From: an uncultured Eubacteriales bacterium
GTDB taxonomy: Bacteria > Bacillota > Clostridia > Oscillospirales > QAMX01
Assembly: GCA_934546935.1 (NCBI GenBank)
Contig: CAKTEH010000001.1
Coordinates: forward strand, 186,001 to 250,000
Direction: 5' to 3'
Length of the DNA stretch: 64,000 nucleotides
How positions within the stretch are numbered: position 1 is the stretch's first letter; each line of letters begins with the position of its first letter. Both the position numbers and the translations under genes were made by a program. Shown here piece after piece: positions 18,434-27,598 of this stretch. The notes under the pieces were generated by a model. The model saw only the letters and a list, made by a program, of their open reading frames with translations. It made no database searches and was not told the DNA's origin.

Positions 18434-18816
18434 ACCGGAGGCTCCGTTTCCGTCCGGTGTGCACTGCAGGAACTGGTGCAGCGATGACGCGGGCAGCCTC
18501 CGCAACCGCAGCGTTCCTCTTTTCCATCGCACAGGCGATAATCTCCACCTTCAATCCGCAGGCTGCATCCTTCAACCAGCATGTCCGCCAGTTTCTTGCG
18601 TGCGGTATTGTAAGTCTGCTGGACAGTTGCGCGCGCAATCTGCATAAATTCGCCGCAGGCTTCCTGTGAAAAGCCTTCCCGATCGATCAGGCGGATTGTT
18701 TCATACTCATCTACAGTCAGCGTAATCACACATTCGTTTTTCTGGTTTCCGGATGGGAAAAATGCCTGCATTTTGGGTAAAGAGCAGACTTTCCGGCATT
18801 TTCTTGGCCTGGGCAT
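18430..18816 (-). CDS. DUF134 family DNA-binding protein
   Basis: 128-residue putative regulator. It starts MPRPRKCRKVC and has the DUF134 helix-turn-helix segment VDEYETIRLIDREGFSQEACGEFMQIARATVQ; a Cys-rich tail (CGCGGCPRHRCTSSC) probably binds metal or an Fe-S cluster. The first gene of an operon with the MBL and NifX-like genes, so it likely controls that operon in response to metal or redox state. GGGAGG precedes the chosen start. Confidence 0.85.
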   Translation of the reverse strand: MPRPRKCRKVCSLPKMQAFFPSGNQKNECVITLTVDEYETIRLIDREGFSQEACGEFMQIARATVQQTYNTARKKLADMLVEGCSLRIEGGDYRLCDGKEERCGCGGCPRHRCTSSCSAHRTETEPPV

Positions 18817-18863
18817 AGAGCTGTTCCTCCCTGTTGTTTTTGGCATATGCTGCTTTCACATTT

Positions 18864-18892
18864 ACAATAACATTTTTTCTGGCATATGTCAA
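18864..18892 (-). promoter_or_regulatory. Promoter of the DUF134 operon with direct repeats
   Basis: Minus-strand TTGACA (18892-18887) and TATTGT (18869-18864), spacer 17. GGCATATG occurs at 18842-18849 and 18881-18888, and CAATAACATTT at 18865-18875 and 18890-18900, which could be regulator sites. Confidence 0.6.
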
Positions 18893-19000
18893 TAACATTT
18901 CCGGATTTTTATTTATAAAATGATCCCCGATTTAGGTAAAATGTGCAAATAATTTTTGATAGATGATTATATAATTGGATATAAAATTTATATAAATTTA

Positions 19001-19029
19001 TTGACAAGTTAAAGAAACGGCGTTACAAT
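19001..19029 (+). promoter_or_regulatory. Promoter of the ribbon-helix-helix gene
   Basis: TTGACA (19001-19006), 17-base spacer, TACAAT (19024-19029), 26 bases before the start codon, downstream of an AT-rich tract. Confidence 0.75.
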
Positions 19030-19055
19030 AGGAAATGAAGAAAAGGAGTGGAACC

Positions 19056-19706
19056 ATGAAGAAGACATTATATTCCCTGATGCTTTCCGACGATGTGGTC
19101 CGTGAAATTGATTTGATTGCGCACAGCCGGGGTACCAACCGGTCGAACCTGATCAATCAGATTCTCGCGGAATATGTTTCAATCATGACGCCGGAAAAGC
19201 GGATTGAAGATATTTTCCACGCGGTTGAATCGCTGATGGCGCCCAATCGGGAGCTTGTTGCTTTCGCTTATCCGAACCAGACGACGATGTCCTTAAAAAG
19301 CAGTCTGGAGTATAAATACCGCCCGACGGTGAAATATGAGGTGCAGCTTTACCGCGATGGTGGCGGCGCGCTGGGTGAATTGAGCGTGATCTATCGTACC
19401 CAATCGGCTGTATTGATTGAGACGCTTACGGGTTTTTTCAAGATCTGGGCGCAGTTGGAACGCAGCTATCTGCCCTCGCGCGGTGTGGCGGTCCCACAGT
19501 ATGCCCTGTATGATAACCGATTTACCCGGAGCTTTTCGGTTCCTCATGATAAAAATTACAACATCGAGGACATTGCCGGGGCAATTTCGAATTATATTAA
19601 GCTTTTTGACAGCTGTATGAAGCTGACGGTCGGCGGCGGCACTACGATGAAGGAGCTGGAGCGCCGTTATTTAAGTTATTTAAAAACAGAACCTATCATT
19701 CTCTGA
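19056..19706 (+). CDS. Ribbon-helix-helix domain protein of unknown function
   Basis: 216-residue protein. The N-terminal ~45 residues (LYSLMLSDDVVREIDLIAHSRGTNRSNLINQILAEYV) look like a CopG/Arc-type ribbon-helix-helix DNA-binding domain. The rest is a soluble alpha/beta region I do not recognise. AAGGAG precedes the chosen ATG. It has its own promoter and lies upstream of clpB, with a palindrome in the 67-base gap but no clear terminator, so it may be co-transcribed with clpB. A role in controlling clpB is only a guess. Confidence 0.7.
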   Translation: MKKTLYSLMLSDDVVREIDLIAHSRGTNRSNLINQILAEYVSIMTPEKRIEDIFHAVESLMAPNRELVAFAYPNQTTMSLKSSLEYKYRPTVKYEVQLYRDGGGALGELSVIYRTQSAVLIETLTGFFKIWAQLERSYLPSRGVAVPQYALYDNRFTRSFSVPHDKNYNIEDIAGAISNYIKLFDSCMKLTVGGGTTMKELERRYLSYLKTEPIIL

Positions 19707-19728
19707 ACTTGCATTTCAAAAGTGAAGC

Positions 19729-19748
19729 TCCACGGCAGCTGCCGTGGA
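19729..19748 (+). repeat. Perfect palindrome upstream of clpB
   Basis: Inverted repeat TCCACGGCAGCTGCCGTGGA between the ribbon-helix-helix gene and clpB. It lacks a T run, so it is more likely an operator or RNA stem than a terminator. Confidence 0.55.
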
Positions 19749-19773
19749 TGCGGAGAAACGGGAGGGTGAAACT

Positions 19774-22377
19774 ATGAATGCACAGAAATTTACGCAGAAA
19801 GCGCTGGAAACCATTAACCAGGCGCAGAATATTGCCATAGAGAACCATAATCAGGCGGTTACGCCGGAGCATTTGCTGTACGCGCTGCTCGACGCCGATG
19901 GAGGATTGATCCCTTCTTTGCTGCGCAGGCAGGGGCTCGATCCGGATATGCTCCTTGGCGAACTGGATACAATTATTACGCAGCTGCCACAGGTAACGGG
20001 CTCTGGTATTGAGCCGGGGAAGATTTATATTTCCACGGAAACGGAACGTATTTTGGTAGCAGCAGAGAAACTGGCCGAACGTGGGAAGGACGATTATGTC
20101 TCTGTAGAACATATTATGTTGGCGATTTTTGACCATCCGACCCCGGCGCTGCGTGATTTGTTCCGCCGCCGCGGAATAAGCCGGGAAGGCTTTTCCGCCG
20201 AACTTGCAAAGGTAAAGACCAGCCGCGTTACCAGCGACAATCCTGAAGCAACCTATGAAGCCTTGGAAAAATACGGTACCGACCTTGTCGCCCGGGCCCG
20301 TGACGGGAAGCTTGACCCGGTAATCGGCCGCGATACGGAAATCCGCAACGTTGTCCGGATCCTTTCGCGTAAAACAAAAAATAATCCAGTGGTCATCGGA
20401 GAACCCGGCGTCGGAAAGACGGCAATTGCCGAGGGGCTTGCCCAGCGTATTGTGCGCGGTGATGTGCCGGAGGGGTTAAAGGATAAAACGATTTTTGCGC
20501 TGGATATGGGCGCGCTAATTGCCGGCGCAAAATTCCGCGGTGAATTTGAAGAGCGGCTTAAGGCGGTGCTTGAGGAGATTAAACGCAGCGAAGGAAAGAT
20601 TATCCTGTTTATCGATGAAATTCACAATATCGTTGGCGCGGGGCGTACGGAGGGCTCGATGGATGCAGGGAATCTGCTGAAACCGATGCTGGCACGCGGG
20701 GAGCTGCATTGTATCGGCGCTACTACGCTGGATGAATACCGCAAATATATTGAAAAGGATGCAGCTCTGGAACGCCGTTTCCAGCCGGTTATGGTGGATG
20801 AGCCGACCGTGGAGGATACGATTTCAATCCTGCGCGGCCTGAAGGAACGTTATGAAGTTTTCCACGGCGTACGGATCCATGATAATGCCTTGGTTGCAGC
20901 GGCAACGCTATCCGACCGCTATATTTCCGACCGTTTCCTGCCGGATAAGGCGATTGACCTGGTCGATGAAGCCTGTGCGACGGTGCGTACAGAAATTGAT
21001 TCAATGCCGGAAGAACTGGATACGATCCGCCGCCGGATTATGCAGTTGGAAATTGAGGAAATGGCGCTGAAAAAAGAGTCTGATGCGCTGTCCAGCCAAC
21101 GGCTTGAGGCGCTGCGCGGTGAGCTGTCCGGGCTGAAAGATGAATTCAATGCTATGAAGAGCCGGTGGGAGGCGGAAAAGGCAGAGGTCGAAGAGGTCGG
21201 CCATATCAAAGAGGAAATTGAGCATACAAATGCGGAAATTGAAGCAGCGCAGCGAAATTATGAATATGAAAAAGCCGCGAAGCTGAAATATTCCACGCTT
21301 CCGGAGCTGGAGAAACGTCTGGAGAAAGCGACGGCCGAAAGTGAAGATAAGAAAAACAACAATACTCTGGTACACGATACGGTAACCGATACGGAAATTG
21401 CTGATATCGTCGCACGCTGGACAGGAATCCCGGTTTCAAAACTGATGGAAGGGGAGCGCGAGAAGATCCTGCATCTGGATGATGAAATCCATAAGCGTTT
21501 GATCGGGCAGGATGAGGCTGTACGGCTGGTCACAGAAGCGATTATCCGTTCCCGGGCCGGCATTGCGGATCCCAAAAAGCCCATTGGCGCTTTCCTATTC
21601 CTTGGCCCTACTGGCGTTGGCAAGACGGAACTTGCAAAAACGTTGGCTGCACAGCTTTTCGACGATGAGCACAATATGGTGCGTATCGATATGACCGAGT
21701 ATATGGAAAAGTTCTCTGTATCCCGTCTTATCGGCGCGCCTCCTGGATACGTCGGTTATGAAGAAGGCGGGCAGCTGACAGAAGCTGTACGCCGCAAACC
21801 ATATTCCGTTGTGCTTTTCGACGAGATCGAAAAAGCCCATCCGGATGTGTTTAATATTTTGCTGCAGATCCTTGACGACGGCCGTGTGACAGACAGCCAG
21901 GGACGTACAGTCGATTTTAAAAACACCATTATCATCCTAACTTCGAATCTCGGTTCACAGTATCTGCTTGATGGTATTACGGAATCCGGACAGGTTTCAG
22001 AACAAGCAAAAGCGGCGATTCATGCGCAGCTGCGAGAGGCGTTCCGTCCTGAATTTTTGAACCGCCTTGATGAGATTATTTTCTTTAATCCGTTGACCAA
22101 AGCCGATATTACCAAGATTATCGACATTCAGATTGAAAACCTTTCCAAGCGGCTTGCTGACAAAATGGTAAAGCTGCATTTTACGGATGCGGCAAAGGAG
22201 CATATTATTGAAAATGGCTATGACCCGGTTTATGGCGCGCGTCCGTTAAAGCGTTACCTGCAGGCAAAGGCGGAAACGCTCATTGCTAAAACGCTGCTTG
22301 GCGGCGAGCTGCATGCAGGAGCCACTATTGTTGTCGACAGTGGGGCCGACGGCCTGTTCTGCCGGGTAGAAGGGTAG
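19774..22377 (+). CDS. clpB: ATP-dependent disaggregase ClpB
   Basis: 867-residue Hsp100 that, with DnaK, pulls proteins out of aggregates. In order: N-terminal Clp repeat domain; first AAA+ with GEPGVGKT at about 209-216 and [12 protein letters not shown]; a coiled-coil middle domain of about 120 residues (typical of ClpB, absent in ClpA); second AAA+ with GPTGVGKTE near 611 and [12 protein letters not shown]; and the C-terminal D2-small domain. GGGAGGG precedes the ATG chosen. No CIRCE or CtsR site is visible upstream. Confidence 0.96.
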   Translation: MNAQKFTQKALETINQAQNIAIENHNQAVTPEHLLYALLDADGGLIPSLLRRQGLDPDMLLGELDTIITQLPQVTGSGIEPGKIYISTETERILVAAEKLAERGKDDYVSVEHIMLAIFDHPTPALRDLFRRRGISREGFSAELAKVKTSRVTSDNPEATYEALEKYGTDLVARARDGKLDPVIGRDTEIRNVVRILSRKTKNNPVVIGEPGVGKTAIAEGLAQRIVRGDVPEGLKDKTIFALDMGALIAGAKFRGEFEERLKAVLEEIKRSEGKIILFIDEIHNIVGAGRTEGSMDAGNLLKPMLARGELHCIGATTLDEYRKYIEKDAALERRFQPVMVDEPTVEDTISILRGLKERYEVFHGVRIHDNALVAAATLSDRYISDRFLPDKAIDLVDEACATVRTEIDSMPEELDTIRRRIMQLEIEEMALKKESDALSSQRLEALRGELSGLKDEFNAMKSRWEAEKAEVEEVGHIKEEIEHTNAEIEAAQRNYEYEKAAKLKYSTLPELEKRLEKATAESEDKKNNNTLVHDTVTDTEIADIVARWTGIPVSKLMEGEREKILHLDDEIHKRLIGQDEAVRLVTEAIIRSRAGIADPKKPIGAFLFLGPTGVGKTELAKTLAAQLFDDEHNMVRIDMTEYMEKFSVSRLIGAPPGYVGYEEGGQLTEAVRRKPYSVVLFDEIEKAHPDVFNILLQILDDGRVTDSQGRTVDFKNTIIILTSNLGSQYLLDGITESGQVSEQAKAAIHAQLREAFRPEFLNRLDEIIFFNPLTKADITKIIDIQIENLSKRLADKMVKLHFTDAAKEHIIENGYDPVYGARPLKRYLQAKAETLIAKTLLGGELHAGATIVVDSGADGLFCRVEG

Positions 22378-22396
22378 TAGGTGAATCCGGATTTCA

Positions 22397-22432
22397 AGCG
22401 GTGTGTACATCCCCGGTACACACCGCTTTTTA
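22397..22432 (+). terminator. Terminator after clpB
   Basis: Perfect 12-base stem with a 7-base loop followed by TTTT. Confidence 0.85.
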
Positions 22433-22454
22433 AAAACGCTTTCCGAATTAATCC

Positions 22455-22483
22455 TTGACTTCCCACTGGAAATTGAGTATAAT
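22455..22483 (+). promoter_or_regulatory. Promoter of tRNA-Ser
   Basis: TTGACT (22455-22460), 17-base spacer, TATAAT (22478-22483). Confidence 0.8.
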
Positions 22484-22519
22484 AAACAATGTTTCTCGGT
22501 GTCGGGTGTCTGTTGATAT

Positions 22520-22608
22520 GGAGAGGTATCGAAGTGGTCATAACGGGGCTGACTCGAAATCAGTTTGCGCGCAAGCGCACATGGGTTCGAATCCCATCCT
22601 CTCCGCCA
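22520..22608 (+). tRNA. tRNA-Ser(CGA)
   Basis: Acceptor arms GGAGAGG and CCTCTCC pair fully and the gene encodes its 3' CCA. The anticodon loop CTCGAAA gives anticodon CGA, reading UCG (Ser). A long variable arm (TTTGCGCGCAAGCGCA region) is typical of class II tRNA-Ser, and GGTTCGAATCC forms the T arm. 89 bases including CCA. Confidence 0.95.
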
Positions 22609-22613
22609 AATGA

Positions 22614-22649
22614 AAAACCCAGCTTCCATCTAGGAAGCTGGGTTTTTTG
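22614..22649 (+). terminator. Terminator after tRNA-Ser
   Basis: Near-perfect stem (about 15 bases) with a 5-base loop and TTTTTT. Confidence 0.85.
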
Positions 22650-23051
22650 TGCTTGTAGCTGTATTTTTTGGTTTTCGGATTTGATTTTGCAGTATCAGAT
22701 TTGAAAGCCGAAATGCACGATTGAAAACAAAAACGTAAATGAAAATCAGCTCTCAGGCTGATCCTGCTTATCTGAATTTACGTAGAAATTTTTCATAGCT
22801 GTTTCTGTTTTATATGGGCTTTTACGTCACAAATGCAGAGGCAATCTTAAATTGTGGGTATTCGTTGATTTTTATGGGCATTTGTTGGGCTGTTGGGTTT
22901 GATAGTTTGCTTTACTTGCCCATACTTGGGTATAGGCAAATGCGGCTATCCATCTTCATATAAGCTTAAGACAATGCAGTTATTCGCAGGGAGGGGTGCA
23001 CTATTTTTGCTTACTTGCGCCCTTTAAATGGATGCCGGCGCGAATGACGAT
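22650..23051. other. Intergenic stretch downstream of tRNA-Ser
   Basis: About 400 AT-richer bases with no recognisable gene. Together with the antiporter fragment next to it, this looks like a region that lost genes. Confidence 0.45.
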
Positions 23052-23348
23052 TTATCTGATTTCACTTTTAAGAATTTTTTTACTGCCTAAATCAATTCCA
23101 AGCGCGCCAAGCGGGGCGGTTATCAAAATCCCGAGCATAGTAACCGAAAGGACGATATTTCCGCAGGAAAGCCCCATGGATAGAGGCACAGAACCGATAG
23201 CTGCCTGCACAGTTGCTTTCGGCAAATAAGCAATAATGCAAAAAAGCCGCTCTTTGGATGTAAGCGGCGTTGCGATAAGACAAATTGCAACGCCGGCAGC
23301 ACGGAACGCCGGGGCAATAAATACCATTAAAGTCGGGACGATTGCCAT
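23052..23348 (-). pseudogene. C-terminal fragment of a cation:proton antiporter
   Basis: The 98-residue frame has the C-terminal end of a CPA1-type Na+/H+ antiporter: FRAAGVAICLIATPLTSKERLFC, then AYLPKATVQAAIGSVPLSMGL and a final membrane segment LGILITAPLGALGIDL. The first ~300 residues (most membrane segments and the ion-binding aspartates) are missing and nothing matching lies upstream. No ribosome-binding site is evident. I interpret it as a remnant after deletion. Confidence 0.75.
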
Positions 23349-23353
23349 ATCGG

Positions 23354-23388
23354 GGTAAGCAAGGTACTGCTTGCCCCGGTTTTTTTGT
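23354..23388 (+). terminator. Hairpin with T run next to the antiporter remnant
   Basis: Ten-base perfect stem GGGGTAAGCA/TGCTTGCCCC followed by GGTTTTTTT on the plus strand. It has no obvious gene to terminate, which fits past gene loss here. Confidence 0.65.
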
Positions 23389-23421
23389 GCGGACAGGCGT
23401 TTGGCTGGCGGTATGGGAGGT

Positions 23422-23450
23422 TTGTGTTCCTTGGAAAGCCGTGCTATACT
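23422..23450 (+). promoter_or_regulatory. Promoter of the carboxylesterase gene
   Basis: TTGTGT (23422-23427), 17-base spacer, TATACT (23445-23450). Confidence 0.6.
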
Positions 23451-23481
23451 GAAAACAATCTGAAAAACAGGAGTGTGTGGT

Positions 23482-25059
23482 ATGGTAAATCAAAGGGGAC
23501 CGGCAGGCGTGCCGGTGGCAAACACTACGCACGGGAAAGTAAGCGGGGAATATATTGGAGGCGCATCGGTTTTCCGTGGAATCCCTTATGGCGCGAGCTG
23601 CGCGGGTGCGGGCCGATTTATGCCGCCGAGGCCTGCCCCGGACTGGGAGGGTGTGCGTGCGTGTATCCACAATCCGCCGCTTTGCTGGCAGCCCGGCGCA
23701 AGCGTTGGCAATATTCCCGGCACACCGGGGGATTATAATTGCGGCGGACGGCGCAGAATTTTCCATTTTACGATGCCGGAATATATGGATGAAGACTGCC
23801 TGACGGTGAATATCAATACTCCGGCGGTGGATGGGAACCGCCGTCCAGTGCTTGTTTATATCCATGGCGGCGGTTTCAGCGACGGGTCCGGCATGATTGT
23901 GATCGGCGCAGACCGTTTTACGCTGGAAAACGATCTGGTTGTTGTTGGCGTCAACCACCGGCTTAATGCATTCGGTTATTTGTATCTTGGAGCGCTGGAT
24001 CCGGCATACGCGTCTTCTGGGACTGCCGGTATGTTGGATCTTGTATTGGCGCTTACCTGGGTGCGGGATAATATTGCGGCTTTTGGCGGCGATCCGGGGA
24101 ATGTCACGATTATGGGTGAGTCCGGGGGCGGTATGAAGATCAGCACGCTGCTTGCCATGCCGCAGGCACAGGGCCTGTTCCAGAAGGCAATTGTGGAAAG
24201 TGGTTCCGGCCCGGCTGGTACGGTTTCTACCCAAACAGCAGCTGAGCAGACGCTTGCCCTTCTCAGCGCGATGGGTATTGAGCAGGAAAACTGGAGGGAT
24301 ATCCTTAACTGCGCACCGTATTCAATCATTAAGGCGCTGAAGGCAAATCCGATCCGGCTCCAGCCGGTCGGCGATGATATCAACCTGCCGTTTAATCCAA
24401 CGGGCGGATTCCGCAGCCCGCCTACTGCGCGTGATGTGGCCATTGTTATAGGCAGCAGCGAGGATGAATGGGCGAATATGTACAGCCGCTGGCCGGATCA
24501 TGAGACGTTTTCCATGACGCGCCAGACCCTGCGCGATTATCTGTTGACCTGGCCCATGGAACGCATGGCCAACGGCGCCAAGACCGTCTGTACGCCGGAG
24601 AATGTTGACGCGGTGATTCAAGCGCTATATGATACCGGCACACCCGGCTTGGATCCGGTGGATCAGTATTTCCGCGCTTTTGTCATGATGCGTATGGGCG
24701 GCGACGCTTTCCATGAAGCGATGGCTTATGCCTGCGATATGCTGCGGACGAAACCGGTATACCATTATCTTAATACTTATGATGCAACGTATCCGCGCAT
24801 GCCTCAGCGTAAAGGCGCTTGGCACACGGCAGATCTTCCGCTGCAGTTCCGGCTGGTATATTATCCCTATATGGAGGAGATGTCAAAACGCTTTGCCGGC
24901 GCACTGGCGGCTTTTGTGCGCACAGGCAACCCTGCATTTGATGGGCTGCCCTGGCCGGAATACAGGCCGGATACCCGCCTGACCTTTATTTTTGATGAAC
25001 GCTGCCACGTGGAAGCAGATCCGCGCCGGAAACTGCGCGAGGCTTTGGAAAGCAAATAA
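23482..25059 (+). CDS. Type B carboxylesterase
   Basis: 525-residue alpha/beta hydrolase of the carboxylesterase/lipase (PnbA-like) family. DEDCLTVNINTP and the oxyanion loop YIHGGGF precede the nucleophile elbow GESGGG (Ser). A likely catalytic acid is in GSSEDEW and the His in KGAWHTADLP. No signal peptide is seen, so it probably acts in the cytosol on aromatic or short-chain esters; the substrate is unknown. AGGAG lies eight bases before the ATG. Single gene with its own promoter and a shared terminator. Confidence 0.9.
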   Translation: MVNQRGPAGVPVANTTHGKVSGEYIGGASVFRGIPYGASCAGAGRFMPPRPAPDWEGVRACIHNPPLCWQPGASVGNIPGTPGDYNCGGRRRIFHFTMPEYMDEDCLTVNINTPAVDGNRRPVLVYIHGGGFSDGSGMIVIGADRFTLENDLVVVGVNHRLNAFGYLYLGALDPAYASSGTAGMLDLVLALTWVRDNIAAFGGDPGNVTIMGESGGGMKISTLLAMPQAQGLFQKAIVESGSGPAGTVSTQTAAEQTLALLSAMGIEQENWRDILNCAPYSIIKALKANPIRLQPVGDDINLPFNPTGGFRSPPTARDVAIVIGSSEDEWANMYSRWPDHETFSMTRQTLRDYLLTWPMERMANGAKTVCTPENVDAVIQALYDTGTPGLDPVDQYFRAFVMMRMGGDAFHEAMAYACDMLRTKPVYHYLNTYDATYPRMPQRKGAWHTADLPLQFRLVYYPYMEEMSKRFAGALAAFVRTGNPAFDGLPWPEYRPDTRLTFIFDERCHVEADPRRKLREALESK

Positions 25060-25096
25060 AAAATCTGCCAGGGACTTTGAGCCCTGGCAGATTTTT
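25060..25096. terminator. Bidirectional terminator between convergent genes
   Basis: Near-perfect stem of about 15 bases with A and T runs on the two sides, serving both the esterase and the minus-strand P-type ATPase. Confidence 0.88.
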
Positions 25097-27526
25097 TTAA
25101 ACATGACGGCGATGGTGAAGATGTCCTGAAAAGAACCTGCGCAATGCGTCGAACCAGACGGTGAACCGGTCCATAGCCGGATAAGCCAGCAACGCAAGAA
25201 CGACTAAAACCAGCGTATCGCTCCAATGCAGTACCGACAGGGTAAAAAAGTCTTTCAGGAAGAAAAAGGAGACAGCGAATGCGGTGCTTACACCGGCTAC
25301 CATGATCCGACGCAGCGTGTTGTAAGGGAGACTCGTACGGTGTACCATTAAAAGGCCGACAATTCCGATCATAGCGGTGCAGATCGTCGATAACGCCCCT
25401 TCCTCAAGCTGAAAAGCAAGATAGAACAACAAAGCGCTGGTAATCAATACAAGGTCCGTAAATGCTGCTGGTAAGGCGCGGTAGAGAACGTTGGAGAGAA
25501 AGCGCCCTTCGACCCGGTTCTTGTTTGGCTCCATCGCCAGTACAAACGAAGGCAGGCCAATGGTCAGCGCGCTGACCAGGCTCAGCTGGGCAGGCGTAAA
25601 AGGGTAGGGAAGCGAGGCAAATAATGTGATAAATGCCAGGATAAAGGAAAAGATATTTTTAACCAGGTACAGCGACGCCGAACGTTCGATATTATTGATG
25701 ACACGCCGGCCTTCTTCCACAACCGAAGGCATAGAGGAAAAGTCGGAATTCAACAGGACGATGTGTGAAACCTGGCAGGCGACATCGCTGCCCGACGCCA
25801 TAGCAATGGAGCAATTGGCGGCTTTGAGGGCGAGGACGTCATTGACGCCGTCACCAGTCATGGCGACCGTGTGCCCGGCTTCACGCATGGCGCTGACAAG
25901 CTCGCGTTTCTGTTCTGGCGTAACCCGTCCGAAAACGGTATATTGGCATGCCGCTTCACGTATTGCCTGCGTTGAGGTCAGTGTGCGCGCGTCAATCGCT
26001 TTGTCTGCATTGGGGATGCCGGCACGGCGCGCCACTTCACCAACAGTCGTCGGATTGTCGCCGGAGATAACTTTGACACATACGCCCTGCCCGGCAAAAT
26101 AGGCAAAAGTCGCAGGAGCCTGCGGGCGCACTTTGTTGTTCAGAAGGATCAGCGCAAGAGGCAGAAGCTGTGCATCTGGTTTCTCATCAGCCAGCGTACC
26201 GCTGTAGAGCGCAAGCAGAAGAACCCGGCAGCCCTTATGCGCATATTCGTCGATCTGGGAGGCGTAGGTTTCATAAACCGTGCCCAGCAGGATTTCTGGT
26301 GCGCCAAGCAGATAGGTTTCTTCGGGATCGAACGAGACGCCTCCGTATTTCCTCGCGGAAGTAAATGGAAGCGTTTCAATCGCTTTCTGGTGCACAGTAC
26401 CGGTGAAATAGCGGCGCAGCGCCGCCATTGTGTCGTTATCATCCTGCATGGCATAGACATAATCGGCCATAATCATACGGATATCCGAATCAATATAACG
26501 ATCCTTACACAGCGGGATGACGTCCTCAACCACCATTTTGCTTTCTGTGATCGTACCTGTCTTGTCTACGCATAGGGTATCTACCCGCGCTAACGTTTCA
26601 ATACAGGCCAGGTCATGTACCAATGTTTTCTTCCTGGCCAAGCGCATTACGCCTGTCGCCAACGCAAGGCTTGTCAGCAGATAAAGGCCTTCCGGAATCA
26701 TCCCGATGAGCGCTGCGACGGTGGAGGTCACACCGGTGGCGATATCCCGGTCAAGCCACACGATTTCCTTGACCGTCAGGATGATGCCAAAGGGGATTAC
26801 AATTACGCCGATCCATTTGACAAGGCGGCTTAAAGCCTTCATCATTTCCGACTGCTGCGGCTTTTTAATGCTTTTGGCTTCCATTGTCAGCCGGGAAACG
26901 TAGGAATCGCGCCCGACAGCGGTAAGCTGTGCCCGGCAGGAACCGGAGACGACGAAACTTCCGGAAAGCAGCGGATCTCCCGGATTTTTCTGGATTTCAT
27001 CGCTTTCCCCGGTAATCAGCGATTCATTGACCTGGCAGCTGCCCTGCATGACAACTGCATCGGCGTAGATCTGGTTCCCTGCTGTGAAAATGACAATATC
27101 GTCGCGCACAGTTTTGGAAGCGTCAATCTGCAATTCCACACCGTCACGGATTACGGCCGCTTTGGGGGAAGAAAGGATGCTGAGTTTTGAAAGCGTTTTT
27201 TTCGCCCGAAGCTCCTGAAAGATTCCGATGCCGATATTGGCCAATACGATGGCCATGAAGGTCAGATTGCGCCAGGAACCGACTGCGATGAGCGCAGCGG
27301 CAAGAATGAAAAAAACGAGGTTGAAGTAAGTGAAGATATTGGAAACAAGAATCTGCCGGAAGGTTTTTACAGGCGGCTCGACCGTTTCATTCAGGCAACC
27401 GCCGCGCATGCGTTCCATTACCTGCTGCGCTGAAAGCCCCTCGTTGGGATCTGCTACAACAGGCGCAGGGCCGGAGTGTACAGGTTCTTCCGCTGCATGG
27501 ACTGGATGCTTCTGCTTCATAAACAT
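25097..27526 (-). CDS. P-type cation-transporting ATPase
   Basis: 809-residue P-type ATPase. An N-terminal region with EGLSAQQVMERMRGGCLNE resembles the cation ATPase N domain. TGES (actuator) is present, the phosphorylation site DKTGT starts at about residue 321, TGDGVNDVLALKAANCSIAM is the hinge, and about ten membrane segments end the layout. The overall pattern is like CtpE/PacL-type Ca2+ or Mg2+ pumps; it lacks the CPC motif of heavy-metal pumps. The C-terminal HLHHRRHV is His-rich. AGGGAG precedes the start. Confidence 0.88.
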   Translation of the reverse strand: MFMKQKHPVHAAEEPVHSGPAPVVADPNEGLSAQQVMERMRGGCLNETVEPPVKTFRQILVSNIFTYFNLVFFILAAALIAVGSWRNLTFMAIVLANIGIGIFQELRAKKTLSKLSILSSPKAAVIRDGVELQIDASKTVRDDIVIFTAGNQIYADAVVMQGSCQVNESLITGESDEIQKNPGDPLLSGSFVVSGSCRAQLTAVGRDSYVSRLTMEAKSIKKPQQSEMMKALSRLVKWIGVIVIPFGIILTVKEIVWLDRDIATGVTSTVAALIGMIPEGLYLLTSLALATGVMRLARKKTLVHDLACIETLARVDTLCVDKTGTITESKMVVEDVIPLCKDRYIDSDIRMIMADYVYAMQDDNDTMAALRRYFTGTVHQKAIETLPFTSARKYGGVSFDPEETYLLGAPEILLGTVYETYASQIDEYAHKGCRVLLLALYSGTLADEKPDAQLLPLALILLNNKVRPQAPATFAYFAGQGVCVKVISGDNPTTVGEVARRAGIPNADKAIDARTLTSTQAIREAACQYTVFGRVTPEQKRELVSAMREAGHTVAMTGDGVNDVLALKAANCSIAMASGSDVACQVSHIVLLNSDFSSMPSVVEEGRRVINNIERSASLYLVKNIFSFILAFITLFASLPYPFTPAQLSLVSALTIGLPSFVLAMEPNKNRVEGRFLSNVLYRALPAAFTDLVLITSALLFYLAFQLEEGALSTICTAMIGIVGLLMVHRTSLPYNTLRRIMVAGVSTAFAVSFFFLKDFFTLSVLHWSDTLVLVVLALLAYPAMDRFTVWFDALRRFFSGHLHHRRHV

Positions 27527-27598
27527 ATCGCTCCCTGTTTCAGAAATTCATAAATACATTTCCGGATTTAGAAGCTGTACTTTGCCTTTGTGGGAAGG

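Noticed and set aside
23092..24234. 380-codon minus-strand frame
   Set aside because: Runs opposite the carboxylesterase and over the antiporter remnant in another frame; the translation is Arg/His-rich and meaningless.
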